A stretch of 32,782 bases of DNA, taken from an uncultured Pedobacter sp. Lineage in GTDB: Bacteria > Bacteroidota > Bacteroidia > Sphingobacteriales > Sphingobacteriaceae. Both the position numbers and the translations under genes were made by a program. Shown here one piece after another: positions 24,936-32,782 of this stretch. The DNA lies in assembly GCA_938008555.1 (NCBI GenBank), contig CALLKE010000258.1, forward strand, positions 1-32,782, in the 5' to 3' direction. Within the stretch, counting starts at the first letter, position 1, and each line of letters starts with the position of its first letter. The notes under the pieces were generated by a model. That model saw only the letters and a program-made list of their open reading frames with translations. It did not search any database and was not told where the DNA came from.

Positions 24936-26300
24936 ATGGGTATTATATCCCCTAAATACTGGGCAAAACATTCGTACAATTTAGCTCTTGGGTCTGGCAA
25001 TAGGACTAAAAATCTAATACTAGGCTCTGGAATGATGACAGTAAGTAATGTTATCAATATCGTGACACGTTTTGGCCTAATCGCTTTACTAACAAGAATG
25101 TATACCAAGGATGAGTTTGGTCTTTGGATCTCGATTACATCAATCACTTCGGTAATGGTAAATTCAGACTTTGGTGTAGCTTCTGCGCTAAGGAATAAAT
25201 TGGTTGAATGTCGAGTTAAAGAAAATGGTGATGATGACGCTAAAAGATATTTTTTTTCTGTGATTTACTTTTTTCTTGTATTTACACTAATCATATCCAT
25301 ACTATTATTATCGTTCCGACATTATATTCCCTACGATCATCTGTTTAAAACAAATGACTTAGTATTAAAAACCGAAGGCCGAAATATTTTAATATGGGTA
25401 CCAATCTTGTTGTTAATAAATATACCGTTTGGAATAGGCCCTGCAATGCTTTTCGCTTATCAGGAAATCAAAGTTGCAACATTACTTAACATTATTATTG
25501 GCGTCCTCGGTCTACTAACTATCGGAATAGCCGCATTCTTACACCAATCTATCACAGTAACAACCATATTGTATTTTCTTGTCAACTTACTTTGTACCCT
25601 TGGTGGCACTTTTTACTTTGTTTATCGAAGAAAATGGTTCGATATATATATTAATTTAAAATCAGCCCTACCAAAGGTGTGGGAATTGGTAACCCAAGGG
25701 ATTCTATTTTTTATTATACAAACATCTGCAGCATTTCTTTTCAATGCACCAACCTTGGTCTCAACTTCACAAATTGGCTTATCCGCTGCTTCAGAGCTAA
25801 GCCTAGCCCAAAGGCTATACTTATTGGTAGTAAGTATGTATGCGGGTGTTCATAACCCATTATGGGCTGGCTTTGCCGATGCAATTAACAGATATGATTG
25901 GCAGTGGTGCAAAACAACCTTATTAAGAGTACTCTATGTTACTGTCCCTCTGTTTGCTTTAGCTACCTTAGTATTCACTTTTTTAGGCAATTTTTTTCTC
26001 ACAATAATTGCAGGAAAAGGCTATGTAAGCTCTAAATGGCTTTTTCTAGTCATGGGAATTTGGACACTATTTTATTTACTTTACGGGCTTTTTCTCACTT
26101 TCTTAAGTGCCACTGGAAAAATAAAATTAACAGCCTTTTCAAGTGCTTTATCTGCTTTTATCATATTCCCGACAGCTTCCTTTTTTGCCCATAAATATGG
26201 CAATACAGGTATAATTTGTGTTAGTGCCATCGTATTTTTTTTATTAACCCTTGCTGCTTATCTTCAAGCATTTTATCTAATAAATCGCCAAAAAATCTGA
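24936..26300 (+). CDS. Wzx-type oligosaccharide flippase
   Basis: A 454-residue integral membrane protein with about 12 hydrophobic helices spread over its length and short charged loops. It fits the MOP-superfamily polysaccharide exporters (Wzx/RfbX) that flip undecaprenyl-linked repeat units across the inner membrane. The N-terminal segment NLILGSGMMTVSNVINIVTRFGLIALLTRMYTKDEFGLW is typical: first helix, then the Y-x-x-x-E/D-F/Y-G motif. Mid-protein GILFFIIQTSAAFLFNAPTLV opens the second half. The ATG at 24936 follows the previous stop by two bases. A Wzy polymerase is not recognisable, so the cluster may make a non-polymerised glycan or extend beyond the window. Confidence 0.87.
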   Translation: MGIISPKYWAKHSYNLALGSGNRTKNLILGSGMMTVSNVINIVTRFGLIALLTRMYTKDEFGLWISITSITSVMVNSDFGVASALRNKLVECRVKENGDDDAKRYFFSVIYFFLVFTLIISILLLSFRHYIPYDHLFKTNDLVLKTEGRNILIWVPILLLINIPFGIGPAMLFAYQEIKVATLLNIIIGVLGLLTIGIAAFLHQSITVTTILYFLVNLLCTLGGTFYFVYRRKWFDIYINLKSALPKVWELVTQGILFFIIQTSAAFLFNAPTLVSTSQIGLSAASELSLAQRLYLLVVSMYAGVHNPLWAGFADAINRYDWQWCKTTLLRVLYVTVPLFALATLVFTFLGNFFLTIIAGKGYVSSKWLFLVMGIWTLFYLLYGLFLTFLSATGKIKLTAFSSALSAFIIFPTASFFAHKYGNTGIICVSAIVFFLLTLAAYLQAFYLINRQKI

Positions 26301-26350
26301 TTATCAGCAAATAAGTTATCATATGAATTTTAAAAAGAAGCCCGTTGATT

Positions 26351-27352
26351 ATGATCAATATAATTTCTAAACAAATTTCTTTTCGTGCAGGTCGTGGGCC
26401 AAAGGGTGTTCTTCTGAACGCTATAAAAAGTTTCGAACGCTTAGGTTATCCCTACTGCATTAATCGAAGTTTAGATGCTACCTCCCAATTGTGGATACAA
26501 AATGATCTGATAGCATTACGAAAAGCAGCAAAAATGAAATTAAAAGCTATTGTTGGCCCCAATTTATATGTATTTCCAAGACAGATACCCACCGATATAA
26601 ATATGTCGAATTTTATTTACGTTCACCCTTCAAGCTGGGTAATTGGTAATTGGAAATATTTTGGATTTAACAGATGTCCCCTCGAAAGCTGGCCTGTTGG
26701 TATTGATACAGAATTATTTAAAGAAAGACAAAAACCCGAAGATGGTATCGTATTAGTATACTTAAAAAAAAGAAGCCCAGAAGAACTTTTTTTTTTAAAA
26801 AAGACACTAGAATATTTAAAAATTAGATATGAGATCATTACGTACGGTTCCTACAAAATGGAATATTATGTAGACAAACTACAAAACACAAAATATATTA
26901 TTTGGCTTGGTTGTGCAGAAAGCCAAGGCTTGGCACTTGAAGAAGCGCTCTCGATGAATGTACCAGTTTTGGTATGGGATGTATTGCGATTTGGACATTG
27001 TGACTTGCTATCTCAAAAGGGATACACTAAAGATGAACTAGATTATCCAAATGTCACATCTGCATATTACTTTGATGATCGATGTGGAATAAAAGTAAAG
27101 GACAAGGAATGTATAAAAAAGTTTATAGCTAAAATGGAAGCAACCTGGTATCAGTTTAATCCACGAGAATACGTGATTGAGAGTTTAAATCTTGAAAAAC
27201 AAGGGAAAGAGCTTATAGAACTATTCCATAAATACTATGGAATATCATACGAAAGTGGGAAATCCGAGTTGTTGAAATCTAATAAAAAATGGGGCCGAGA
27301 CATTGGCTATTATCTCAATTTCATAAAAAACAAAATCGGTATTCAAAGTTAA
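26351..27352 (+). CDS. Putative glycosyltransferase
   Basis: A 333-residue soluble protein with GT-B-like features. The N-terminal part has RAGRGPKGVLLNAIKSFERLGYPYCIN (about 9-35), a glycine-rich loop of the type that starts GT1/GT4 folds. The C-terminal donor-binding part has IIWLGCAESQGLALEEALSMNVPVLVWD (about 182-209), where ESQGLALEEAL matches the E-x7-E pattern of retaining GT4-like enzymes. ATG at 26351 is used; a TTG two codons earlier is less likely. It lies in the same direction as the flippase, 50 bases after it, and probably shares its transcript. Sugar specificity cannot be read from the sequence. Confidence 0.72.
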   Translation: MINIISKQISFRAGRGPKGVLLNAIKSFERLGYPYCINRSLDATSQLWIQNDLIALRKAAKMKLKAIVGPNLYVFPRQIPTDINMSNFIYVHPSSWVIGNWKYFGFNRCPLESWPVGIDTELFKERQKPEDGIVLVYLKKRSPEELFFLKKTLEYLKIRYEIITYGSYKMEYYVDKLQNTKYIIWLGCAESQGLALEEALSMNVPVLVWDVLRFGHCDLLSQKGYTKDELDYPNVTSAYYFDDRCGIKVKDKECIKKFIAKMEATWYQFNPREYVIESLNLEKQGKELIELFHKYYGISYESGKSELLKSNKKWGRDIGYYLNFIKNKIGIQS

Positions 27353-27434
27353 GAAAATAGACTTCAAGTAAAGAAATGTCAATTTTTTGTATGGTAACAA
27401 GGAAACATATTACGATTATTAAAAATTAAACCAC

Positions 27435-28247
27435 ATGCCAACAGCCAAACAAATCACTTCATTTTTAAAGCGAAAAATTGCTATTGGAAGTGAATTACTA
27501 CCATTTCTTTCTGATTTTATTACTTTCAAGAAGCTGCAAAAAAAAACAAATTCAGATGCTCAATTTAAGATGGAGATTAGCAATTTATTTCCAATTCTGT
27601 CAGAGAAAACAAGCACAACTAAATTTGATAGGCACTATATTTTTCATACTGCTTGGGCAGCTCGAGTAGTAAAAAAATTAAATCCTAAAGAACATATAGA
27701 TATATCCTCTAGTCTATATTTCTGTTCAATTGTATCAGCTTTTTTGCCTGTCAAATTTTATGACTACAGACCAGCTGATTTATCTTTAAGTAATTTATCT
27801 TCAGAGGCTGGAGATTTAATGAGCTTACCTTTTGCCAATAATTCAATAGAAACTATATCCTGCATGCATGTGATAGAACACATTGGGTTGGGACGCTATG
27901 GTGATCCTTTAGATCCCAATGGGGATGTAAAAGCAATTAATGAACTAAAAAGAGTAACCCAAAAAAATGGATATATCATTTTTGTTACACCGGTAGGCGT
28001 TCCTCAAATTATGTTTAATGCACACCGAATTTATTCTTACAATCAAATAATAGACCGATTCAGCGGATGTGAGTTAGTTGAATTTTCGCTAATTAAAGAC
28101 AGTGCACTTGGCGGCAGCATTGTTTATAATGCTGACCCAAACTTGGTCGCGGAGCAATCCTATGGATGTGGTTTATTTGTTTTTAAAAAACATGAATTTG
28201 AAAAACAAGTAGCCTCTCCCATGCATGATTTAGTAACCCCCCAATAA
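27435..28247 (+). CDS. DUF268 domain protein (methyltransferase-like)
   Basis: A 270-residue protein matching DUF268, a family found in glycan and O-antigen loci and folded like a SAM-dependent methyltransferase. Visible pieces: DISSSLYFCSIVSAFLPVKFYDYRP (about 92-116; motif I region without the usual G-x-G), the SSEAGDLMSLPFANNSIETISCMHVIEHIGLGRYGDPLDP stretch (about 123-162; the DUF268 hallmark HVIEHIGLGRYGD), and VTQKNGYIIFVTPVG. The weakened SAM loop leaves catalytic activity open. It might methylate a sugar or act non-enzymatically. It lies 82 bases after the preceding GT, in the same direction. Confidence 0.82.
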   Translation: MPTAKQITSFLKRKIAIGSELLPFLSDFITFKKLQKKTNSDAQFKMEISNLFPILSEKTSTTKFDRHYIFHTAWAARVVKKLNPKEHIDISSSLYFCSIVSAFLPVKFYDYRPADLSLSNLSSEAGDLMSLPFANNSIETISCMHVIEHIGLGRYGDPLDPNGDVKAINELKRVTQKNGYIIFVTPVGVPQIMFNAHRIYSYNQIIDRFSGCELVEFSLIKDSALGGSIVYNADPNLVAEQSYGCGLFVFKKHEFEKQVASPMHDLVTPQ

Positions 28248-28296
28248 TTATAATTCAAATGACCAAAAATTAAATATAGAATCTCTACACTCCCTC

Positions 28297-29721
28297 ATGC
28301 TTAAGAAAATAGATTTTGCCAATCCTTTACATCAGTTTTCTATTGTTTTAACTACTAACCTAGTTTATTTTATCATTTTATATTTATGTCCAATCTCGAA
28401 CTATAATATACATCCACCCGAAGGTGCTTACTATAGTGACAATATATTTAATTACTCCGACCTGAGTTCATATCTTAATCCAGCAAAAAACTTTCTTGAA
28501 TTCGGCACTTTTGGTATCAAAAATACTCCTGACTATTACCGAACCATTGGCTATCCCGCTTATGAAGCAGCACTACTATATTTTTTTGGCAAGTATTTTT
28601 TTTGGGTAGCTTATCTAATTCAAGCAATACTTTCAGCATTAATTTTTCCTATTATCACAGCTATTTCCAATATTTTCACCCAAAATGATCAGCGTATTAA
28701 CAAAATGGTGTTTATCTTTCTATGGTTATCTGGAGCATATTGGATCTATTTTCCCGCATTATTAACAGATATGTTCTTTTCCTTTTTTTTCATTATCGCT
28801 ATTTATTACGGCATAAAAACTATATCAGAAAAAAAATGGAAATATTGTATACTTCATTTACTTTTTATAGGATACGCAGCAAATATTCGCCCTACATTGA
28901 TTTTGTATGTTGTTCCCGAATTTTTTATTCTACTTTACCTCGCTGTTCATTTTAATACCATTGCAGACAAAAAAGTAAAAATAATGATTGGTGTTACAAG
29001 TATTTTACTTTTCGCTTTAACAAATACGCCAAGCTTCCGAAATTATGCCCATTACGGGGTGATGAAGCCCTCAAACGTATTTGAAATCAACTTGTATGAT
29101 ATTTTTTCCAAAGAAACTCTGACATTAGCTGGCAAAGGGCTTAATAGCTATCAAAGAGATTCTACAATTGCTGCCAATAAAGAAAAGGTTAATTGGGGAG
29201 ATGCCGCCTTATTTAGAAAAAATGCAGCCTTAATGATAGCAAAATCGTATCCAAAAGAGACCACGTTGGTTTTTGTTAAAAATTTTGTTAAAAATTTAGA
29301 TTATTCACATTACAGGTGGGGATTTGTACCTATAAGAACAGTAAAAGACCTCAATACAGTCCAGACAACAGATGTAACAGACATCATTAGTATCATAAAT
29401 AGAATAAAGGAAATAGGTGCATTATTGCTCTTATGTATCCCCTTTATGCTTGCTTATCCAATTATGTGGCTACTTTTAATAAAACATTTTCTTCGAAAAT
29501 TTAAAGAAAAAAACTACTTGTATTTGCTAGCCATTTTCTTATTTCTTTCCTACTTATTTATTCCAACACTGTTTGCCGCCTGTGGATCTCGTATCAGATT
29601 ACCTATCGATTGGCTAATTGTACTATTGGCTACTGTTGAATTTTACCATTTGCGAAATATTTACAAGTTTAAGCGTGATATTTCCATAAACAATATACCA
29701 GCGGTATCCAAAGTAATATAA
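28297..29721 (+). CDS. GT39/PMT-like membrane glycosyltransferase
   Basis: A 474-residue multi-pass protein with roughly ten hydrophobic helices. It shows the GT-C layout: first helix (about 14-32), then a large extracytoplasmic loop with acidic residues (SDNIFNYSDLSSYLNPAKNF) where catalytic Asp residues sit in the family. RTIGYPAYEAALLYFFG (about 82-98) resembles the P-x-Y conserved in ArnT/PMT-like proteins. Helices alternate through to LFAACGSRIRLPIDWLIVLLATVEFY, whose terminal R-x-R-L-P-x-D is a common end motif of bacterial PMT_2 proteins. Such enzymes use polyprenyl-phosphate sugars on the outer face of the inner membrane. The next gene encodes a candidate maker of that donor. Confidence 0.7.
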   Translation: MLKKIDFANPLHQFSIVLTTNLVYFIILYLCPISNYNIHPPEGAYYSDNIFNYSDLSSYLNPAKNFLEFGTFGIKNTPDYYRTIGYPAYEAALLYFFGKYFFWVAYLIQAILSALIFPIITAISNIFTQNDQRINKMVFIFLWLSGAYWIYFPALLTDMFFSFFFIIAIYYGIKTISEKKWKYCILHLLFIGYAANIRPTLILYVVPEFFILLYLAVHFNTIADKKVKIMIGVTSILLFALTNTPSFRNYAHYGVMKPSNVFEINLYDIFSKETLTLAGKGLNSYQRDSTIAANKEKVNWGDAALFRKNAALMIAKSYPKETTLVFVKNFVKNLDYSHYRWGFVPIRTVKDLNTVQTTDVTDIISIINRIKEIGALLLLCIPFMLAYPIMWLLLIKHFLRKFKEKNYLYLLAIFLFLSYLFIPTLFAACGSRIRLPIDWLIVLLATVEFYHLRNIYKFKRDISINNIPAVSKVI

Positions 29722-29756
29722 TAGACATATTCTTTTTTATAACTCAAAAAATAACT

Positions 29757-30473
29757 ATGACTAATAAATTATCAATACTTATCCCTGCATATAATGAGGC
29801 AGGCACAATCCATTTAATTTTAGATAAAATCAGAGACGTTGAATTAATAAATGGCATAAAAAAGGAAGTAATTGTAGTAAATGATTGCTCTACCGATGAT
29901 ACAGAAAATATTATTAAACATTATATATCCAGTAACCCTTTAATCCCTATTACACTATTTAATCAAAAATATAATCAAGGAAAGGGAGCAGCTATACACA
30001 AAGGTATAGAATTGGCTACAGGCGAATATCTAATCATACAAGATGCCGACTTGGAATATGACCCTAGAGAATACAACGTATTATTAAAACCCGTTGTAGA
30101 AGGCTTTGCTGATGTTGTTTATGGGAGTCGATTTATGGGAGGAAAGCCCCATCGAATACTTTTCTTTTGGCATTCCATAGGCAATAAATTTTTGACACAT
30201 CTATCCAATATGTTTACCAATTTAAATTTAACAGATATGGAAACCTGTTATAAATTGGTACGATCCAATATTGCTAAATCTTTACTATTAAATGAAAAAA
30301 GATTTGGTTTCGAACCTGAACTTACCATAAAACTTTCAAAGGTTCCTAAAATTAGAATTTATGAAGTGGGCATATCTTATTATGGAAGAACATTTGAAGA
30401 AGGAAAAAAAATAGGCTGGAGAGATGGGTTTAGAGCTATTTACTGTATTTTTAAATATAGTATATTCCCTTAA
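29757..30473 (+). CDS. GT2 polyprenyl-phosphate sugar synthase (DPM1-like)
   Basis: A compact 238-residue GT-A enzyme of the dolichyl-phosphate mannose synthase group. LSILIPAYNEAGTI (about 4-17) and VIVVNDCSTDDT (about 39-50) bind the nucleotide sugar; NQGKGAAIHKGI (about 74-85) and IIQDADLEYDP (about 94-104, the DxD) follow. LTDMETCYKLVRS and the R-F-G-F-E-P-E segment are family hallmarks, as is the terminal YYGRTFEEGKKIGWRDGFRAI stretch. No C-terminal membrane helix is present, as in soluble DPM-type enzymes. It probably transfers a sugar from a nucleotide to undecaprenyl phosphate, feeding the GT39-like protein encoded 35 bases upstream. Which sugar is unknown. Confidence 0.85.
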   Translation: MTNKLSILIPAYNEAGTIHLILDKIRDVELINGIKKEVIVVNDCSTDDTENIIKHYISSNPLIPITLFNQKYNQGKGAAIHKGIELATGEYLIIQDADLEYDPREYNVLLKPVVEGFADVVYGSRFMGGKPHRILFFWHSIGNKFLTHLSNMFTNLNLTDMETCYKLVRSNIAKSLLLNEKRFGFEPELTIKLSKVPKIRIYEVGISYYGRTFEEGKKIGWRDGFRAIYCIFKYSIFP

Positions 30474-30552
30474 TTCTAAGAAAATACTAGTCATAGCTAC
30501 CCAATTTCTACATAATTAACGAAGTGATATCTTGAACACCGAAAAAACAAAC

Positions 30553-30590
30553 AATGGTGAAAGTTCAGCTAATGAAACTTCATGACCATT
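30553..30590. other. Hairpin in the gap after the DPM1-like gene
   Basis: AATGGT (30553-30558) pairs with ACCATT (30585-30590); within it, GAAAGTT and AACTTC pair imperfectly. It lies in the 173-base gap at 30474-30646, the longest between genes of the glycan run, so it may mark a transcript boundary. No T-run follows. Confidence 0.28.
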
Positions 30591-30646
30591 AAAAACTTAG
30601 CGAAACAATCTTCTGAGCGCCATTAAAAAACAAACAAATTATATGC

Positions 30647-31630
30647 ATGAAAAAGCTACCCACTTTGATCAAGAAACTATCTATATCATTTATTCTAAAT
30701 AGCCTAGTATTAAAAATACATTCTATAATCCCACAATTACGTTTTTATTTTTTCTTAAAAAACAGACCAGCCTTTGATTCAACCAGGAATAATCAAATAG
30801 CATTCATTATTTTTTCAAAGGACCGCTGTCTACAATTGGACAGTTTATTAAGTTCCTTGTACTGTTATATAAAAGGCACTTTTGAAGTACATGTATTATA
30901 TGCTACCGAAAATGATCGATATGGGAAAGCGTATGAGCAACTGATAGAAGAAAGAAAAAATACAAAATTATTGTATTTCTATAAGCAAAGGGAATCTTTT
31001 AAAGAAAGCCTGAAACAAATTTTAAGCAATACCGTGTCCACACGCGTCTTCTTTTTGGTAGATGATCTTTTATTTAAAAACCACTTCGATTTAACTAAAA
31101 TTGACCACATCAATCCCGATAAGGAAATTTTTAGCTTGCGACACGGCAATCATCTAAATTATTGTTATGCAATGAATAAGACGCAACCTTTACCTATTTT
31201 CACCCAAAAAGAGTTTTTTTTGCAATGGAAATGGAACAGATCCACTTTAGATTGGGCTTACCCTTTATCGGTAGATGGTCATTTATTTAATAAAAATGAT
31301 GCATTTTTTTGGGCAGAAAACCTATCATACAAAGCTCCAAATTCTTTCGAAACTGCTTTGCAGTGTTTTAAAAAGTACTACGAAAACCTATCTGGCATTT
31401 GTTGCTGTGAGTCTATTATTTTTAATAATCCATGCAATAAAGTACAAACTGAGGTATCCAATGTACACGGTCAAAATAATTCATTATCACAACTAGCTTT
31501 ATTAAAACTCTGGGAGCAAGGATATCGGATTGATTTTAATGCATTAGAAGGATTTCGAAATATAAGTGTACATCAAGAGGTCTCATTTCCGCTAATCAAT
31601 AAAAAAAAAGCAAGTGCAAACTATGACTAA
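30647..31630 (+). CDS. Unassigned GT-A-like protein of the glycan cluster
   Basis: A 327-residue protein without a firm family match. Residues 48-70 (NQIAFIIFSKDRCLQLDSLLSSL) resemble the first strand and helix of GT2 enzymes, and VFFLVDDLLF (about 133-142) could be the metal-binding DxD equivalent. The C-terminal half holds the segment YPLSVDGHLFNKNDAFFWAENLSYKAPNSFE (about 204-234) and a run of three Cys with neighbouring Glu (GICCCESII). I have seen similar SVDGH-plus-APN/NPN layouts in proteins annotated only as hypothetical in glycan loci. A hydrophobic stretch near residues 10-35 is too broken by charges to be a clear membrane anchor. It is most likely a glycosyltransferase; acceptor and donor are unknown. 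Confidence 0.6.
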   Translation: MKKLPTLIKKLSISFILNSLVLKIHSIIPQLRFYFFLKNRPAFDSTRNNQIAFIIFSKDRCLQLDSLLSSLYCYIKGTFEVHVLYATENDRYGKAYEQLIEERKNTKLLYFYKQRESFKESLKQILSNTVSTRVFFLVDDLLFKNHFDLTKIDHINPDKEIFSLRHGNHLNYCYAMNKTQPLPIFTQKEFFLQWKWNRSTLDWAYPLSVDGHLFNKNDAFFWAENLSYKAPNSFETALQCFKKYYENLSGICCCESIIFNNPCNKVQTEVSNVHGQNNSLSQLALLKLWEQGYRIDFNALEGFRNISVHQEVSFPLINKKKASANYD

Positions 31631-31675
31631 ACTGATGAAAAAACACATTAGTTCTTACCCACGTCATCAAATTTC

Positions 31676-32464
31676 ATGGCTCATCCACCACTAATTTCTG
31701 TCATCGTTGCAACTTACAATAGGGCTTACTTTCTCAAAGAAACTATTGATAGTATTCTTGGGCAAACATATCCTCACATAGAATTAATTATTATTTCAGA
31801 TGCATCAACAGATAATACCGATGATACTGTTGCATCATATGATGATAAGCGAATACGTTACATAAAATTATTAAAAAATAGAGGATTACCCTCAAAAACT
31901 AGGAATGAAGGAATAAAAATGGCCAAAGGGGAGTACATTGCCTTTTGCGATGATGATGATTTGTGGAAACCAGAAAAATTAAAAAAACAACTCGTGGCTA
32001 TCAATGGTTTTGATTTGTGTTTCACCAATAGAATATATATCGATCAAAAATCAAATCTTGTAAAGAAAAGGAGTATAAGTATTCCTCCAAAAGCAACTTT
32101 ATCCAGACTGTTTTTATCAAATTATATAACACTCTCCTCTGTACTAGTAAAATGTGACATTATTAAAAAATTTGGAGGCTTTGATACTCGATCGGAATTT
32201 CAGATTGGCGAAGATTATGAATTGTGGGGTAGAATGCTTGCCGAAGGAATAAAGTTTTGTTCTATTGATGAAAATTTGGTTTTATATAGGATACATAACC
32301 AAAACATATCTAAAAATTTAGAAACTGGTATAAAAGGAACAATTAAAATAAACAGACATTTATTCCATAAATATAAAATATCGAAATGGGTGATGTTCCA
32401 AGCAGAAGTCATATATTCTCTAAAATTGATTTATTATATTTTAAATTCACATAATAAAAATTAA
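31676..32464 (+). CDS. Glycosyltransferase family 2 protein
   Basis: A 262-residue inverting GT-A enzyme. ISVIVATYNRAYFLKETIDSILGQTYPHIELIIISDASTDNTDDTV (about 7-52) is the GT2 start with its nucleotide-binding Asp. NRGLPSKTRNEGIKMAKGEYIAFCDDDDLWKPEKL (about 67-101) contains the DxD-type CDDDD and the W-x-P-x-K-L motif. ETRSEFQIGEDYELWGRM-like DTRSEFQIGEDYELWGRML (about 167-185) supplies the catalytic ED. All catalytic parts are present. The stop codon TAA ends at 32464 and the IS copy begins at the next base, so the native C-terminus may have been altered by the insertion. Last gene of the glycan run in this window. Confidence 0.88.
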   Translation: MAHPPLISVIVATYNRAYFLKETIDSILGQTYPHIELIIISDASTDNTDDTVASYDDKRIRYIKLLKNRGLPSKTRNEGIKMAKGEYIAFCDDDDLWKPEKLKKQLVAINGFDLCFTNRIYIDQKSNLVKKRSISIPPKATLSRLFLSNYITLSSVLVKCDIIKKFGGFDTRSEFQIGEDYELWGRMLAEGIKFCSIDENLVLYRIHNQNISKNLETGIKGTIKINRHLFHKYKISKWVMFQAEVIYSLKLIYYILNSHNKN

Positions 32465-32504
32465 GGTAGTGTGTCACAATAGTGGATGTGGATTTCGAAA
32501 AGAG

Positions 32505-32553
32505 GGCAGCGAGGGATTGGTTTTGTGAATAACGAAACTAATCCCTCGCTGCC
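32505..32553 (+). repeat. Subterminal hairpin of the long IS copy
   Basis: The arms at 32505-32523 (GGCAGCGAGGG...GGTTT) and 32535-32553 (AAACTAATCCCTCGCTGCC) pair over 19 positions with a single G.U and an 11-nt loop. A promoter-like TGGTTTTG (32518-32525) overlaps the 5' arm, and the GTG at 32525 lies in the loop. Confidence 0.75.
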
Positions 32554-32782
32554 AGAGCACAAAGGTGGTAAAAAATGGACTACGAAGAAACAAGAAGCAG
32601 ATCTACAAGTGTAAAAAGTGCATGAAGACGTACCAAGAGAGCTATTTGTACCGTGGTGCCAATCCTGGTATCAAGGAATGAGCAAGCAAAATGCTGGTTC
32701 GAGGTTCTGGCACTCGAGACATAGCCTATGTTTTATCTATCAGTAGAAATTGTGTTTCAAACTTAATAGCTTCTTATGCGTC
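32529..32782 (+). pseudogene. Decayed IS1-family transposase, 5' part
   Basis: The frame reads IPRCQST, VVKNGLRRNKKQIYKCKKC, KTYQESYLYRGANPGIKE, then an in-frame TGA at 32679-32681, then ASKMLVRGSGTRDIAYVLSISRNCVSNLIASYAS to the window end. Compared with the short copy, five bases are missing near the start: the GTG is out of frame and the first zinc Cys is replaced by Ile. With the nonsense codon this copy is probably inactive, unless the start and stop are handled by recoding. Confidence 0.68.

Larger units (their letters stand above)
32465..32782 (+). mobile_element. IS1-family insertion sequence, left part (runs off the window)
   Basis: Starts GGTAGTGTGTCACAATAG directly after the stop codon of the GT2 gene. 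Homologous to the short element at 23418-23608 over its first 165 or so bases, same orientation, then continues with further transposase sequence. The family call rests on an InsA-like zinc ribbon followed by a VRGSGTRDIAYVLSIS helix-turn-helix. The right end is outside the window. Confidence 0.78.

Noticed and set aside
23418..32782. A complete composite transposon
   Set aside because: The left copy lacks a transposase, the right copy is decayed and unfinished in the window, and no flanking target duplication can be shown.

Overview
The window looks like a chromosomal segment of a low-GC Bacteroidota, most likely Sphingobacteriaceae (Sphingobacterium/Pedobacter-like). Reasons: near-perfect TAnnTTTG -7 promoter elements, little Shine-Dalgarno signal, bacillithiol synthesis (BshA), a long Bacteroidetes-type NusB, leucine dehydrogenase, an LptD-like barrel beside an AmiC-type amidase and an MCE protein, and protein sequences typical of that family. 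No rRNA, tRNA, CRISPR array or phage was seen.

Region 1 (1-5600): a DUF1254/DUF1214 gene, a 650-base gap holding two structured elements (one resembling a Bacteroidetes small RNA in the purB leader), purB, and a secreted M1 aminopeptidase. Region 2 (5600-22315) is housekeeping: bshA; a 2-oxoacid dehydrogenase E2; lptD-cinA divergent from an amidase and an MCE/MlaD gene (envelope biogenesis); a minus-strand run phoH-purC-STAS-rnz; a SAM hydrolase (DUF62) facing yajC across a strong bidirectional terminator; then nusB, leucine dehydrogenase and 3-hydroxyacyl-CoA dehydrogenase.

Region 3 (22447-32782) is accessory and visibly more AT-rich. It starts with a CmcI-like methyltransferase broken by two compensating frameshifts, then a 191-bp internally deleted IS1-family derivative (MITE-like). 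Eight or so surface-glycan genes follow: a CgeB-like glycosyltransferase, a Wzx-type flippase, a second GT, a DUF268 protein, a GT39-like membrane transferase, a DPM-synthase-like GT2, an unassigned GT-A-like protein and another GT2. The window ends inside a longer, decayed copy of the same IS, in the same orientation and abutting the last stop codon.

The glycan genes probably work together: GTs build a lipid-linked oligosaccharide, the flippase exports it, and the DPM-like/GT39-like pair adds a sugar from a polyprenyl-phosphate donor outside the inner membrane. The most unusual signal is in the two IS copies. Each has a subterminal hairpin whose arms differ between copies yet remain complementary, with a promoter-like -7 element in the 5' arm. 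This suggests an anti-read-through switch, and a portable promoter 160 bp upstream of the glycan cluster.
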